Shown here one piece after another: positions 44,073 through 57,475 of a DNA stretch of 64,000 nt. Both the position numbers and the translations under genes were made by a program. Source of the DNA: Cyclaneusma minus (Eukaryota; Ascomycota; Leotiomycetes; Marthamycetales; Marthamycetaceae); contig JAKZHN010000009.1 in the NCBI GenBank assembly GCA_037179335.1, forward strand, positions 372,001-436,000, given 5' to 3'. The notes under the pieces are model-generated. The model was not told the origin of the DNA and searched no databases. It worked only from the letters and a program-made list of their open reading frames with translations. Positions within the stretch are counted from its first letter, which is position 1; the number at the start of each line of letters is the position of its first letter.

Positions 44073-45262
44073 ATGAGCTTCAATCCCCGCGACCACAAGA
44101 AGTGGCGTCCGCCTATATTCGACAGCTCTCTCGCCTCGCAAATGGGTCCACTCGGCATCAAGCAAGAGCCGCCCGCGGCAAAGATGGCCACGACATCCTC
44201 CTCAGAGAACTCCCCTCAGCCAGCGGACTCGAAGCAACGATCGGGCTCTCTTCAGCCTGCCTCTCCACAGGCTGCTGATCCGCTGCAGAGATCAGGCTCT
44301 GTTCAGCCAGAAGGATCGATGCTGCGAGCAGGACTATTCGGTTACCAGCCAGCAGCTTCCGAGCAGCCTCACCTGCCTGCTCCGGAGAAGCAACCCAACT
44401 ACGCGTAAGCTGACTCACGGTCACCGGATGTCACCGAATGGCGTGCTGACAACAATATAGGGAGCCCCAAGAATCTGTGAACGTCGTGGTTGGGAAGGCT
44501 AAGACCGTGTTCAGCGTCTACCTGTCCTTCGTTGTCCACCACTCTTCGTGGTTCCAGGAGGCACTGGACAAGCTCCCCGATGATGCGTCTCCGAAATCCA
44601 TTACTCTGGAGCAAGTTACCCCCGAAGTCTTCGGAGCTTTCATAGTATGGGTGCACACCCAGAAGATACCTGTCACCCATGGCAAACGGCAACTGTTCTC
44701 CATCATCCGCCAACCTGAGAACGACAAACCACCATACTCCACTCTGATTGGCCTATGGGCATTCGCCGACTTTCTCAAGATGAAACCAACGTTGCAGAAC
44801 CTCGTCATCGACGAGATAATGGCCAAACAACGGAGACTTGACACAGTGCCTGTTGAGATGCTGGGTCTTGTCCACGACGTCACAACTTCTGGCTCGCCGC
44901 TGAGAAGACTCTTCATTGAATTCATCGTCTGGGATGCCGGATCCGCCGACGACAAATACGTAGTCGAGAACCCCGATCTTTTCCCCAAACAAATTCTCCT
45001 TGAGACCGTAGTGGCTCAGATCCGACGTCGCAATTCGTCTAACATTCGACCAAACTTGAACGCCGTCGCATCTTGGGGCAGTCCCGGTCCGTTGTTCAGT
45101 CGTCAAGGAAACTCTTCTGGTGGACTTGGGCTCTCGCCAAAGCCCGCCGGTGGACCTTTCAACTTCAGCGGTCTTCGAGGTGATGGTCCGTCAGCTGTTC
45201 CCTGCAGTCCCAATCAGTTTGTCAACTCGCCCCTATTTGACTCGAAGAACTACCATCTCTGA
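44073..45262 (+). CDS. BTB/POZ-domain protein
   Basis: Exons 44073-44404 and 44461-45262 give 377 residues. The N-terminal 110 residues are Pro/Ser/Gln-rich, with repeats of S-G-S-(L/V)-Q-P. A BTB/POZ-type fold follows at about 115-200: V-N-V-V-V-G-K-A-K-T-V-F-S-V-Y-L-S-F-V-V-H-H-S-S-W-F-Q-E-A-L in place of the usual 'HxxlLcxxSxyF' core, then I-T-L-E-Q-V-T-P-E-V-F-G-A-F-I-V-W-V-H-T and L-I-G-L-W-A-F-A-D-F-L. The C-terminus is Gly/Ser/Asn low-complexity. Fungal proteins of this kind are numerous and mostly uncharacterised. The gene lies between two arrays of the same minisatellite and is the last intact gene before the AT-rich block. Confidence 0.8.
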
Positions 45263-45640
45263 GGGGGAGGGTGTGGTGGGTGCTGAGAGAGTAGAGACAA
45301 TGGAGGATTACCATAGCTGTAGCATAGCTGGTCACCTAGATTCGCAAACATGAATGGCTGTATGTGGAGCTTGCAAGTGTATTTTCCCCGTCCTCACACC
45401 CTTGGTAATCACGTCGATTGTTATGAAACCTAAAGTGGGACAACATAAGTCTGCACCCCTTGCTGAGTACAAACGTGTGGCAGTTGTCGGATGTTTATCA
45501 AAATATTCCCAATCTTTGAGGATACTCTCAAATATTTGCGGATATCTCAAGTCATTATGAATATTCTCGGTTACTGTGGATGTTCAAAATCACCGAATAT
45601 ATTTGAAATCTTTGCGGGTATTTCGAATCACCCGGATGTT
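45263..45640. other. short transition zone with minisatellite array 4
   Basis: GC-balanced DNA between the BTB gene and the AT-rich block. Array 4 occupies its second half. No gene is seen. Confidence 0.5.
45502..45640 (+). repeat. minisatellite array 4 (CTCAA-TC-TTTG-GGATATT, 19 nt x 7)
   Basis: Seven units of almost constant 19-nt period, more AT-rich than the other arrays (for example CTCAAATATTTGCGGATAT and CAAAATCACCGAATATATT). It ends exactly where the RIP-mutated DNA begins. Confidence 0.6.
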
Positions 45641-45868
45641 TTATGGTGTAGCTCGTTATATGCAAGAAGAGAAGGGAAAGAGGATTTTAAACATCTTGTA
45701 TTGCCTAGGACATAGCCCAGCGGTCGCTAAAGCTGCTTTAAATTCCAGGCTTTTGCGCTATGCTTAAAGCTATTTAAATATAGCTTTTGAATTAATATAA
45801 AGGTTTAGTGTAAGGGCCTGGGTAAAGCCAGGGATTTAATTAAGGTCAGTTTTGGCAGCTGCAGAATT
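45640..45868 (+). repeat. direct repeat, copy A (lightly mutated)
   Basis: Starts TTTATGGTGTAGCTCGTTAT and includes AATTCCAGGCTTTTGCGCTA. Copy B lies 461 bp downstream. Copy A keeps many C and G bases that are T and A in copy B. Confidence 0.75.
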
Positions 45869-46100
45869 GTATACTATATAATTAGCTATAAAAATAAAGT
45901 ATATAGGAAAATGGAAGGGCAAATTAAATTGATTTAATTAATAAAGCAATTAATATTGGTAAAAAAAATAACAATGGCAAAAGGTTTTTTTTTGATTATT
46001 ATTATAGGCTTTATTATTGTTTATATTTCTAATTGTTAGTCAGGGGATTTTATATAAAATCCATGTAATAATAAGCCAGTTTTATTATTATAAAATCTAT

Positions 46101-46328
46101 TATTTATAGTATAGTTTATTATATGCAAAAAGAAAAGAAAAAAAGAATTTTGAATATTTTGTATTATTTGGGGCATAATCCAATAATTGCTAAAGCTACT
46201 TTAAATTCCAGGCTTTTGCGCTATATTTAAAGCATTTAAATATAGTTTTTAAATTAATATAAAGGCTTAATGCAAGGGCCTCGGTAAAATTAGGGATTTA
46301 ATTAAAATTGATTTTGGCAATTGCAGGG
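46101..46328 (+). repeat. direct repeat, copy B (heavily mutated)
   Basis: Starts TTTATAGTATAGTTTATTAT and includes the identical AATTCCAGGCTTTTGCGCTA. Aligned to copy A, the differences are overwhelmingly C-to-T and G-to-A, as in CCCAGCGGTCGC versus TCCAATAATTGC. Confidence 0.75.
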
Positions 46329-46329
46329 C

Positions 46330-49300
46330 CAAATGCAAATATAGCGAAGCAGGCTATGCCTAGATTAATGGCGGAGAAATTAAATAATGGCGGAAAAATA
46401 GTAATAAAATTGGCTAGGAGAGTATTTTAAAAATGAGGCATTTGCCAGTAAGAAAGCATTGGCTAAAATTAAATTTGCTAATAAGGGATTTTGAAAAATA
46501 GCTAAGAAAAGCGTTTAAAAACTATTTATTTAGTTTTTATATATTTAATCAAAACGTACTATTATTGGTAGCGTATTAAATAGCGCTTTTTTAAAGCTAT
46601 AATTAGCGTAAAAATATATCTTTATAATATTATTAATATAAAGTTATTGGTGGAATTTATTAATATAAATACTGCGAATATAAGCGCTGCTAGCAAAGCG
46701 GAAAAAATAATAATTGGTTTTTAAAAATTAAATTTAAATAGGGCTTGCAATATTATAATTGGGTAAAAGTAATTATTAACTTTTATAATAATGATTTTTA
46801 TATTAGTATAATTGGCGTTAAATTTGCTATTAAGCAGGATAAAAATAGCATATTTATTATTATTAAAAAAATAAATATAGCGGTATTGGATTTTGATTCT
46901 ATTAAATATTTTTTGGTTTTTAAGGTTTTCTGGTTTATAAACTAATTGTGTGATTTGCAAAAGTGCTGCGAAAGGGATTCTAAAGGCTGTTTTATATTTA
47001 AAATTTAGTTTTTATTGCTTTTATAAGAAAATACTATTTAAAAAAGGGATTTATTAGTAATGTAAAATAGCTGGATTTTTAAAAGTCTTTTAGGTTTTTT
47101 TTAAATTATTTTATAGGTATTGGCAATTTGCAAATGCCAATTTAATAAATAAAGAATTAAAAGTTTTGGTCAATTTATATTGGATTTTATATTTATAATG
47201 GATTGCCAAAAGCGCTAATTGGATAGTATTGGATTTAAATTGGTTTTGGCTATAATTAAATGAGTTTTAATTGCGAAAGGCGATTTAATCAAAAATTAAT
47301 TCCAAATTTGCGGGGAACATTATTATATCCTTGTTTTAGCAATATAATTTATAGAATTTGATATAGAATTAATAAATTGTATAGGAATTTAAAATATAGC
47401 TATAATAAATTAATTGGCGGGGCTTGGGAAAAAGAAAATTCAATTTGGGGATTTAATTTTAAAGTAAAATTGGGAAATTGAAATTATTTATTAATATGGA
47501 TATTAATTAGCCAGTTTTTAAAAATTTGTATAAAAAAAAGCGTTAGCAAAATTATTTTGAGATTTGGGAATATAAATAGGCTTTAGTTTAATATTAAGGC
47601 TAGTGCTAAAAAAGAGTAGCTGGTGTAATATAGCGTGGTAATTTTAATTTTAAAGTGTTTATTTGGAGATTTTATATTAAGCGACAGTATTATTAATGTA
47701 AATAATGATTTAATAATGCAATTAATTTAAGTTTTAGATTCTAAAAATTATAAAACTGGTTTGGATTTTTAAAATATTAATATTAAAAATTGCAAATTTT
47801 GATTTTTTAATTTTATAGACAAAAGCGTATAAAATAAGCAGGGTTTTAAAAAATTATTTTTAATTGCAAATAGCTAAATTGCAATTATTAATATAGAAAG
47901 CGTTTAGGCCGCTGCTAAAAGAATTGTTAAATAAAAGAATTTATTTATATAATATTTTATTAAAGAATTTAATACTATTTAAACAAGAAAAAAAAAATTG
48001 CTATTAGGTAAGATTTTTGCGGATTTTTAAAAGAATACGGCGGGGAGTTTTTTTTTAAAGCTTATTAGAGAAAAAAGGCTATAAAGATTTATCATTTATA
48101 ATAATAAAAATAATTGAATTTTATTGCTATAGCTATAAAATTTAAATTACTAATTATAGTTTAAGCTTAATAAAAGCTAATGGATTTGCAAATGGTAAAT
48201 TAATTTAAAAGCTTGCAAATTTTAATTATTCTTTTCGGGAAAATAAATATAATAAAGATTTGGGTATTAATATTGAATTTTAATATTTTAATTATAGTAT
48301 TTTTAATATTGTTTTTAATATTTTATTAAAATTTTAAAGCCGAATAAAATAAATTGTAATCTGATTTTTAAACGGGGAGCTATTTTAGCTATAATAGCGG
48401 AAAAATAATATTATTATTATTTAAATAGTAAAAAACTATTAATTTAAGCAATTAGAATTTAAGGATTTATTTAAAGCTTTTTGCAAAAAAAATTGAAAAT
48501 AAATAATGCCATTGCTAATTTAAAGGGAAGTATTTATTTAATATAAATATAGCTGTTTTATATAAAGCCGAAAAGCTATTAATAAATTAGGGCAATAGGT
48601 ATTATTTTAAAGGCATTTTTTATGGTTTTTTTTAGCAATATATAATTTTGGTTGGCTTTAATAATTATTTATAAAATTTGCTAGAATTTAATATAGCGAA
48701 GTTTAATGGCCTTATTAGTAATATAGTAGTTAATTAATAATATAAAAAAATGCAAAAAATGGTAAATAATATATTATTTATTGGAATTTTGAAAGCCTTT
48801 TGGAATTAGGCCTAGCGGAGAGGACAAAAAAGGAAAGGTGATTGCTATATTGTTTTTTTTTTTGCAATTTTAAATTGATTTGGACTTTTTATTAATTATA
48901 TTAGGTGAAAAGGAGTATATTTTGAGATTTTTTAAAATTTGCTTTTAAGAAGGATTATTGTAGCTTAGAAGGGCTTTGATTTAAAAAATATTATAGAAAA
49001 TTAATAATAGGATATTTAAATAGCTATAAAGCAAAGGTTTTTAGGCTGGGAAAAAAAAACCCCTATTAGCAAAGCTGCGAATTGGTTAAAAATTTGAAAA
49101 TAAAAGAGAGTATTAGATTGGGCTATTTGCGGGCGGCAGCGTTTGGATTAAAAAAATTAAAAGTGATGCTAAAGGAATTGAAAATGCCGATATTGCTAAT
49201 AGGCGGGCTAAGGCTATTATGTAGGTAGGCAGGAATTTGGAAAAAAAATAAAAAAAATAAAGGGGATTTTGTAAGGGCTGGAATGGCCTTTTAAAACGGG

Positions 49301-49620
49301 CTGGTGGTTTAAAAGAATATTGGCTAATAATAATAGTAGTAATGGTATAAAGCAAAATTAATGCAAAGAAATTAAAATTGCTTTTCAATTTAATAAAATT
49401 TGATTGGCTTTAGAAATTTTGGCTAAAATTTAATTGGTTTTTAAAGCGATGATTTTTTATTATTTTTTATTATTGTTAATAGCGCTAATGCCAATATTAT
49501 TATTATTAGCGCTGCTTTTTTTATAAAATTTTGCAATATAAAGGCTTTTATAAATGGAATATTTATAATAGCGTTTGCAATAGTTATTTATATAGATAAA
49601 GAAATTTCAATAAAAATAAA
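46330..49620 (+). mobile_element. decayed transposable element, left copy
   Basis: An AT-rich stretch in which the plus strand is C-poor but keeps G (C-to-T on this strand). At about 49130-49200 a frame reads W-I-K-K-I-K-S-D-A-K-G-I-E-N-A-D-I-A-N, resembling the H-x-G-I-x-G-N-E-x-A-D block of a retroelement RNase H, so a non-LTR element is possible. Four short anchors match the reverse strand of 59.6-60.4 kb on one diagonal, suggesting an inverted second copy. Family assignment is weak. Confidence 0.4.
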
Positions 49621-49675
49621 TTATTAAATTATTATTGGGGTTTTTATTTTTATTTGGCTAGTATATTACGGGGCT

Positions 49676-49790
49676 TCGGGCCTTTTCGGAGGAAGGTTCC
49701 TCCGTAGCTATTTTTTTACACGCTAGCGTTTTAAGCGACCGATCGGGGATCCTGCCAGCTATTTAAAATAGCCAAATCCCCGTTTTTTTA
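49676..49790. repeat. GC-preserved palindrome-rich island
   Basis: About 115 bp of balanced DNA inside the AT-rich block. It holds consecutive palindromes: CGGAGGAAGGTTCCTCCG (8-bp arms, 2-nt loop), ACGCTAGCGT, CCGATCGG, GCTATTTAAAATAGC, and an outer CGGGGAT...ATCCCCG pair enclosing the last one. It could be the end of a foldback or MITE element that inserted later and was never duplicated in this genome. Confidence 0.55.
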
Positions 49791-50524
49791 ATTCTTTAGC
49801 TTTATTTATTTTATTTATTATCCTCGCATTAGTTTATATAACTCCTTTTAATATAAACGTAATATTTAAATAAAGCTTTATATATTTTTTTTCCCGCTAT
49901 TATTAATGGCCTTTTAAATTTAAATCCTGTTTTGCATATTTTTAAGCTTTTTATTCGCTTTTTTATAGTTTTTTTTTACGGATTTTCTAGCTTGTTTTTA
50001 AATTTTGCATATTGCAGTTTTAAAATGGTTTAAAAAAGTTCAATTTTTTCAATTTTTTCAATTTTTTTCAAATCCGATTTTTTTATTTGCGCTAAATTGC
50101 GCAATTTTAATTTTTAATATAATTAAAATAGTTTAGCCTCCAAAAGCCAATAATTATATAATTAATAAAAATAATAATATGGCTTTTTAATTTAAAAAGC
50201 GTATAGAGTTTTGTTTTAGCTTCAAAGGCTTTATAAAGCCCGTTCAATTCAAAACAAAACGCGATTTTTTTTTAATTTTTTTTAAATAGTAATTTATAGC
50301 GCAGTTTTTAGTTTATAAAATTAGAAATTAATATTTAAACTTAATTTCTTTTTTAATATTTGAAAACAATTGTATAATATTAAATAAAAGCGTAGCTATT
50401 TAATGCTGAAAAATAAGCAATATAATAAATATTACAAATTATTACGTGATATTTTTAGAAAATTTAAATTATAATTGGTAAGCTTTAAAATAAACTTATA
50501 AACATGTTTATTAAATATAGCTAT

Positions 50525-50755
50525 TATACGGGGCCGAGGAAAGCGCCTTGCGGGCATTTTATAAAGCACGTGCGCTAAAACTATATAAAAAATAAGCATT
50601 ATTTATTAAAAAAGCTAAGCAAGGCTTTTAATATATAACATTTAAGCGCTGCTATTTTTATTTAAAAAAAATAGCGGCTATGTTTTATAATTAAAAAACA
50701 TATATAATATATTTTTATTTGCTAATTTATTTTTAACAGTTATCATAAAATAGCC
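50525..50755 (+). repeat. candidate left LTR of the gypsy element
   Basis: About 230 bp shared with 58015-58245 in the same orientation, for example GCAAG/A-GCTTTTAATATATAA and TTTTTATTTGCTAATTTATT. The differences are mainly C/T and G/A. No clear TG..CA ends or primer-binding site survive. Confidence 0.5.
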
Positions 50756-53700
50756 GCTTTTATTTTAAAAGGCAATAATTCGGCAAAATAATAATTACTC
50801 AATTTACGAGCCGCAAATTCGGCAAAAATTTTATTTGCAAAATTTTTATTAAAAGCCCTAAAAACCAATTTCGCTTAATTTTAAAAAAGCTTAATATTAG
50901 CAATAATGCCAATAAGATTTATGCATTAAATTAAAAAACCGCGTTTAATAAAAGCAATAATGCATTTATTAATAATATTAATAAAAACGCTATTGGTTTT
51001 AATAATTAAAAATAGTTTAAAAGCCCTTTTGCTTTAAATTAAAAATTATTTAATAGCCTTTTTTAGCTAAATAGCTAATTTATTAATATAAATCAGCTTG
51101 AGCAAGCTTAAAATTAAAGCGTTTTAGCCGGAAATATAAATATATTATATAAAATTAAAATTAATTAAGCTTTCGCTTTTATTTCCAGCTTAATTTAAGG
51201 CTAAATAATTTTAAATTTTAATAATTTTGCAATTATTTAATAAATCATTTAAAAATTTAAAGCTAAAAACTTTTTTGCGAAATTGCAAGCCAAAATTGCA
51301 ACCTTGATTTATAAATGCAGCTTATTTAATTTAAATTTTAATAATAAATAATTAATTGCCAAAAGGTTTTATATATTTAAAAATCCCTATATATTAAATA
51401 TGAAATTATATAATATATATAATATATATAAATATTATAAATAATTTAATTGCTTATAAAATTATTTTAATATATAGTTTTAACTTTTTTTTAAAAAACA
51501 TAGTACAATTTATATTTATTATATTTTAATTGCGTTTAAAAGCTATATATATATTATATAATAATATTATTAAATAAATTATACATTAAAGAAAGTATAA
51601 AAAATAAAATTAAATATAATAAATATAAAGCAATAATATATATTATATATATTAAATTAATTTGCTAAAAAGGCTTAAAAAAACAAAATAATTAAACAAA
51701 TTTATTGAAAAATAAAGATTTTACTTTTTTATATAAAAAATATGCCTTTTATATTTTTTAATAAAGCAATTAATTAGAAATTAATATATAATATATATTT
51801 AATATAGCCGAAAATATTAAATGCAAAAATAAATTTAATTCTTAATTTAAGGCCAAAAATATATTTAATTTAAATAATTTAAAAAAGCATTATAATAATT
51901 ATAATAAATTATAAAATTTATATAATATTTTAAAAAATAATGTAGCAATTTAAAATGAGCCCAATTATAAAAAAAAATTCAAATAAAAGCTAATAGCGCG
52001 GCTAAAAAAAGTCTTTTTATATATTTGAATTATAATTTTAATAATTATAGCCGATTTAATTGCATTTATAAAACAAATATACATTAAAAGCTTAAATATA
52101 AAGCCTGTAAATACAAATACATTGGTAATAAAGCATATAATTTGAATAGCAATAATTTTAACGGCCGTAAAAAGAAAAGGCCAATTATACAAAACTAATC
52201 TTAATTATAGCCGAAATCATAGTAATTATAATTAAAATAAATATAATTAAATTTCTTTTGCAAAGGCCGTAAATAAAATCCCTAATTTTATAAATTATAA
52301 GCATAAATATAATAATTAGAAAAGAAATTATTAATAATTATTTAATTTAATAATTTTCTTATAAAGCAAAAATACATAATAATTAATTGCTTAATTGCAA
52401 TTAATATTTAAAATATGCTTTTTGCTTTTGCCTTTATTAATAATAAATTAAATAAGATTTTATATTATTAATATTTGCAAAAAAGTAAAAATAAATTAGT
52501 ATATATATAATATTTATAAATTTGCTTTTTCAATAAAAATAAAAATAAAAATAAAATAATATTATAAAACTTTTATTAAAAAATTTAATAATAAAAATAA
52601 TATAAAAAACCAAAGCATTAAAATATATAAAATATTTGCGTATTTATATAATTTGCTTTTAAATATATTTTGGCTTAAATAAGCAGGTAATAAATATCAT
52701 AATTGGGCTAAAATTAGCTTTATTTATAAATACCAAATTAAATATAAAATTATTGCTTAAAATAAGCTAAACAAATTAAAAAAGCTAAATATAATAACTT
52801 ATATTTTTAATATAATAAATGGGAAATTATTATATATAAAATACCTTATATCTAAAAGCTGAAAATATAATATTAAATTATATAAAATAATATTCAGCAA
52901 AATAAATAAAAAGCTATTTTTTATAAAAAGTATTATAAATTTAAATAAAAAATTCATTATATATATATTAAGCAAAATATTAAAATTTTAGCAAAATAAA
53001 ATTGGATTTTATGATATTTCTAAAACCGTAAATTATTAAGCATTAAACATACCCGTAAAGGATATGCAATAAAATTAAAATTAAAATTAGAATAAAAAAC
53101 TAAAATATAAAAAACTAAAAAGAATTAAGCCGTTTTAATAATATTTTTAATATAATAAAAATTGGTATATTATTTATATATTTTAATTGGAGTTATATTA
53201 TAAAGACCAAGGCAAATCTTTTTTATTAATTTATTTATAAGCTATTTAAAAAGCAGCTAATTATATTAAAAAAATATTTTAATAATATATTAATGAAAGG
53301 CTAAATTTGCAAATTAAAAAATCTAATAAACTTTTTAATATTATTTATATTTGAAAAACTAATAGCTTATATTTATATATTAATTATAGAAAATTAAATA
53401 ATATCATTATTAAAAATTGCTACCTATTTTTTTTAATTAATAAATTTTTGGCTAAATTGGAAAAGGCCAAAACTTTTACCAAATTAAAATTTAAAAATAT
53501 ATATTATAAAATTTATATATAAAAACAAAAAAATATATATATATAAAATATATAAAATGTAATTATTTTAAATATTTGGTAATATTATTTAAATTAATAA
53601 ATATATTAGCTATATTTTAAGCTTATATAAATATAGCGCTTAAGGAATTTTTAAATATTATTATAAGAATTTATTTTAATAATATTTTAATTTATTTAAA

Positions 53701-56700
53701 AAGCTATAAAAATACTTTTTTATAGAAAAAAGCAAATATAAATTTAAAATAAATAAAATTTTATTTTTAGGGTTTATAATAAAAAGAATATATATATATA
53801 TAAAGCCGGAAAAAATATATATTATTTAAAAATAGCCTATATTAATTATATATATAAAATTGCAATTATTTTTAAAATAAGCCAATTTTTATAAGTAATT
53901 TATTTTAAAATACAATAAAATTATATTGCCTATAATTAATTTATTTATTAATAATATAAATAATAATAAAAAATGCCTATATAAATAGTTTTTAGAAATA
54001 TAAAAGGCTTTTTAATATATTAAAATATATATTTGCAAATAAGCCAATATTGCAATATTTTAATTTTATAAAATATTTGCAAATTATATATAATATTTTT
54101 ACATTTGCAATATTGGGAATTTTAAAGCAATTTAAAATTTTAAATAATTTAAAGCAATATTATTAATATTTAATAGTTTTTTAATTTTGCAAATTAATTA
54201 ATATAAAATTAATATACCAAATATGTAATTTTAAATTGCTTGCAATTATAAATTCTTTTTAATATTAAAGGTAATATATTAAAAATATATATTATAAAAT
54301 TTAAATATTTATATTACTTTATAAATATAAACAAAATTAATAAATACTAAGCGAAATAAGCTATAAAATTAAAATCTTATGATTTTAATATTAAATATAT
54401 TGCAAAAAATAAAACCTTTACTAAGTTTTTATTTTATAGGCTAAATTATAAGAACAATAAAAAATACTTAAGCAAAAGTATTAAAAGGGTTTTTATTTAT
54501 ATTATAATAAAAGCTTTATTATTTATTTAATTATATATTAAATATAAACTTTTTTAAAAAAATAGCTGCTTTTATAAATACGGTAATTATATTTTAATTA
54601 AAAGTATTAAGCCGGAAAATTAATATTATATATTTTATTTATATATTATAAATATAAATTTTTAAGCAAAAAGCTATATTTTATTTAAGCTATAAAAATT
54701 TAAAAGCCAAAATAATTAAAATAAGCTTTATAATTATTTTTGAAGCTTAAAATAATAATAAATATATAGCAAAAATATAAAATTAATTTATATTAGATAA
54801 AAATAAATAATAGGAATTTAAAAATAATATTATATATATATATATATATATATTTGCAATAAATATATCATATAATAGATTTTTATATATTTATTATAAT
54901 AATAAATTAATAAGCTATGTTAAAATAAATTAAATATTAATTTTAATTTATTATAAATATTATTAATTAAATATAAAAGCAAAAATATAAAAATATATAC
55001 GTAATTGCTATATTTGCTAATAAAATAAAATTTGTTAACATATATTTTATAATTAGCTATAATTTCTGTTTTTAATTAATAAATTATAAATATATTTATT
55101 ATACGATTTTATTATAAATTTAATAAAATTATAATATATAGGCAAAATATATAATAGTATTTTAATAATAATAAATTATTATATTAAAATTGCGCAATGT
55201 ATATATAATTAAAAAATATTAATACGCAATTTTTAATTAACTTATTTTTTAATAAAATTATTTATTTTATAAATTATTTTTGAAATTATTATATTTAATT
55301 ATAGCTTTATATTTACTAATATATTATAAAACGCCTTTTGCTATAAATTCTATATAATAGATAAACATTTTATTTTATTTTATTTTTAAATAAATAAGCA
55401 AATAAAGCAAATAAACCAGATTTTAAAAGCTTATATATAATATTGCTGCAATAATAAAAAAATAAATTAAGCAATTCAATTAATTGTAATAAAATTTGCT
55501 TATAATAATATAAAGTAATTTGTTTTATAATATATAAATATTATTTATAAATTAATATTAATTTTTTTACATAATTTACAAAAAAAAGCAAAAAATATAT
55601 ATTCTTATAAAAATTGGAAAAATATTATTAATAAATATATAAAAACATATATAAAGACATATAAAATTGTAGATTTTAATAAAAAAAAACTCTTTCATTT
55701 ATTAAAAATATACGCTTTAAAGCTAGAAAATTAATAAAAAAATATATAGGCCTTTTTTTATTGTTAAAAAAGTAAAGGCCCAAATTTATTGCCTAAAATT
55801 CCTATTTAAATTTAAATTAAAAAAATAATATAATGTTTTTTCTATTAGCCTTTTCAAATCCGCTAAAATATTTTAAAATAGCGTATATAAATTATGCTTT
55901 ATAAATTTTAATTTTTTTAAAAATAAATAAAAATAGGAAATTAAAAAAATTATAATATAAAAAAAACAATAGCTTATATTTTATATACATTAAAAAGGCT
56001 AAAGCCAAAATTAAAATTAAGTATTGGCCCAAAAAGACCTTAAAAATATCCCGATAATTTTAAGCAAATTTATTAAAAAAATACCAAAATCGGATTATAA
56101 TAATAATAGAAAAATTATAAAAAAAGCGCAAGCTTTAAAATAAAATATTAAAAAAACCAAATTTAGCTTTATATTTAAATAAAAAATGCCCAATTATATA
56201 TAATACTAAGCAAAAATAAAAATAAAAATATTTAAAGCATAAAGATATAAATTTAATTGTCTTTTTATATTTTAAATCAAGTTAATTTTAATTATATTTT
56301 ATAAAAAACTAAATTAAGAAATTAGAAATTAAACAATAAATTTAAATTAATTCAAAATTATAAAATATATAAATTTAAATTAAATTTTTTATATATTAAA
56401 TAATTTAATAAAAAATAAATATTATATAAAATAAATTCAGTTAGCAATTTTTTTTAATATTTTTAAACCCTAATTTGCATATATTAGATTTCTAGCTTTT
56501 ATATTTTATATTATATTATTAGAAAAATAATTAAAATTATATTTTATTTATATTTTAATTAAATATATATAAAAAAACGGAAAATAAATTTATTAAATAA
56601 TATTAAATATTAATTGCTATATAGATTAAAATATAAATTATAAAAATAATTTTAATTGAGGCTATTATTATAGCTTTAGTATTTATAAATGCATTATATA

Positions 56701-57366
56701 TTTTATATTTTAAAAAGCATAAATGTTAAAGCGAAAAAGAATTCCGGCAATTTTTATATTATTTTTTAATTGGATTAATTTATTATTATAATTAATGCAT
56801 TGGTTTTTAGAAAAAGCCTAAATTTTAATATCATAATAGCAATAAAATAGAAAAGCATTATAAATTGCATTAAATAAAAAAATTTAAATAGCGAAAAGTT
56901 GTAAAATAATAAATTAATTAGCAAAAAAAATTTATATAATAAAAAGAATTATAATTATTATAATAATAATTATATTTAAAATTATTTATAGCCTAGCTAT
57001 AAATATTAAAATTTTCGCAAAAAAGAATTAAATAAAAGCTTTACATATAGCAAGCGTAAATGCGGATTTAAAATATAAATACAGGCTTAATAAAATTGTA
57101 ATTTAAATTTTGCAGCAAAATTACAAGTTTAATACCATTATTATAATTATTAATAAAACTTTTATTATATAAAGCTTAAAATAAGCCGCTGCTAAAATTT
57201 TGTATTTTGCAATTAAAAATATTAAAGGCTATAATATTAAAAAAAAAAGGGGGGAGGCTTAATTTTTGCTAAAAAAGCGTATATTAAAAAATGGGTATAA
57301 AAGCAATAATAAAAAAAAGCCTAAAATAAAAAAGCCTGCTTTATATAAATAAAATTTTAATAAAGT

Positions 57367-57475
57367 GTCACGGAGTAACATGGTGCAGCATGCTACCACT
57401 GAGCTAGAGCCACAAAAGACCCATAGTATTCCCGAACGAGGGAATAATCCTGCACCCGATATTTAAGCCGTGTGA
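57367..57475. other. GC-preserved island with a tRNA-like A-box (minus strand)
   Basis: About 110 bp of normal composition within the AT-rich block, beginning GTGTCACGGAGTAACATGG and ending GCCGTGTGATATAA; the two ends are weakly inverted. The minus strand contains TAGCTCAGTGGTAGCA, a perfect match to a Pol III A-box/D-arm, but no B-box follows and no cloverleaf forms. It also has a stem, TATTCCCGAACGAGGGAATA. It is a possible tRNA-derived SINE or MITE fragment. Confidence 0.45.
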
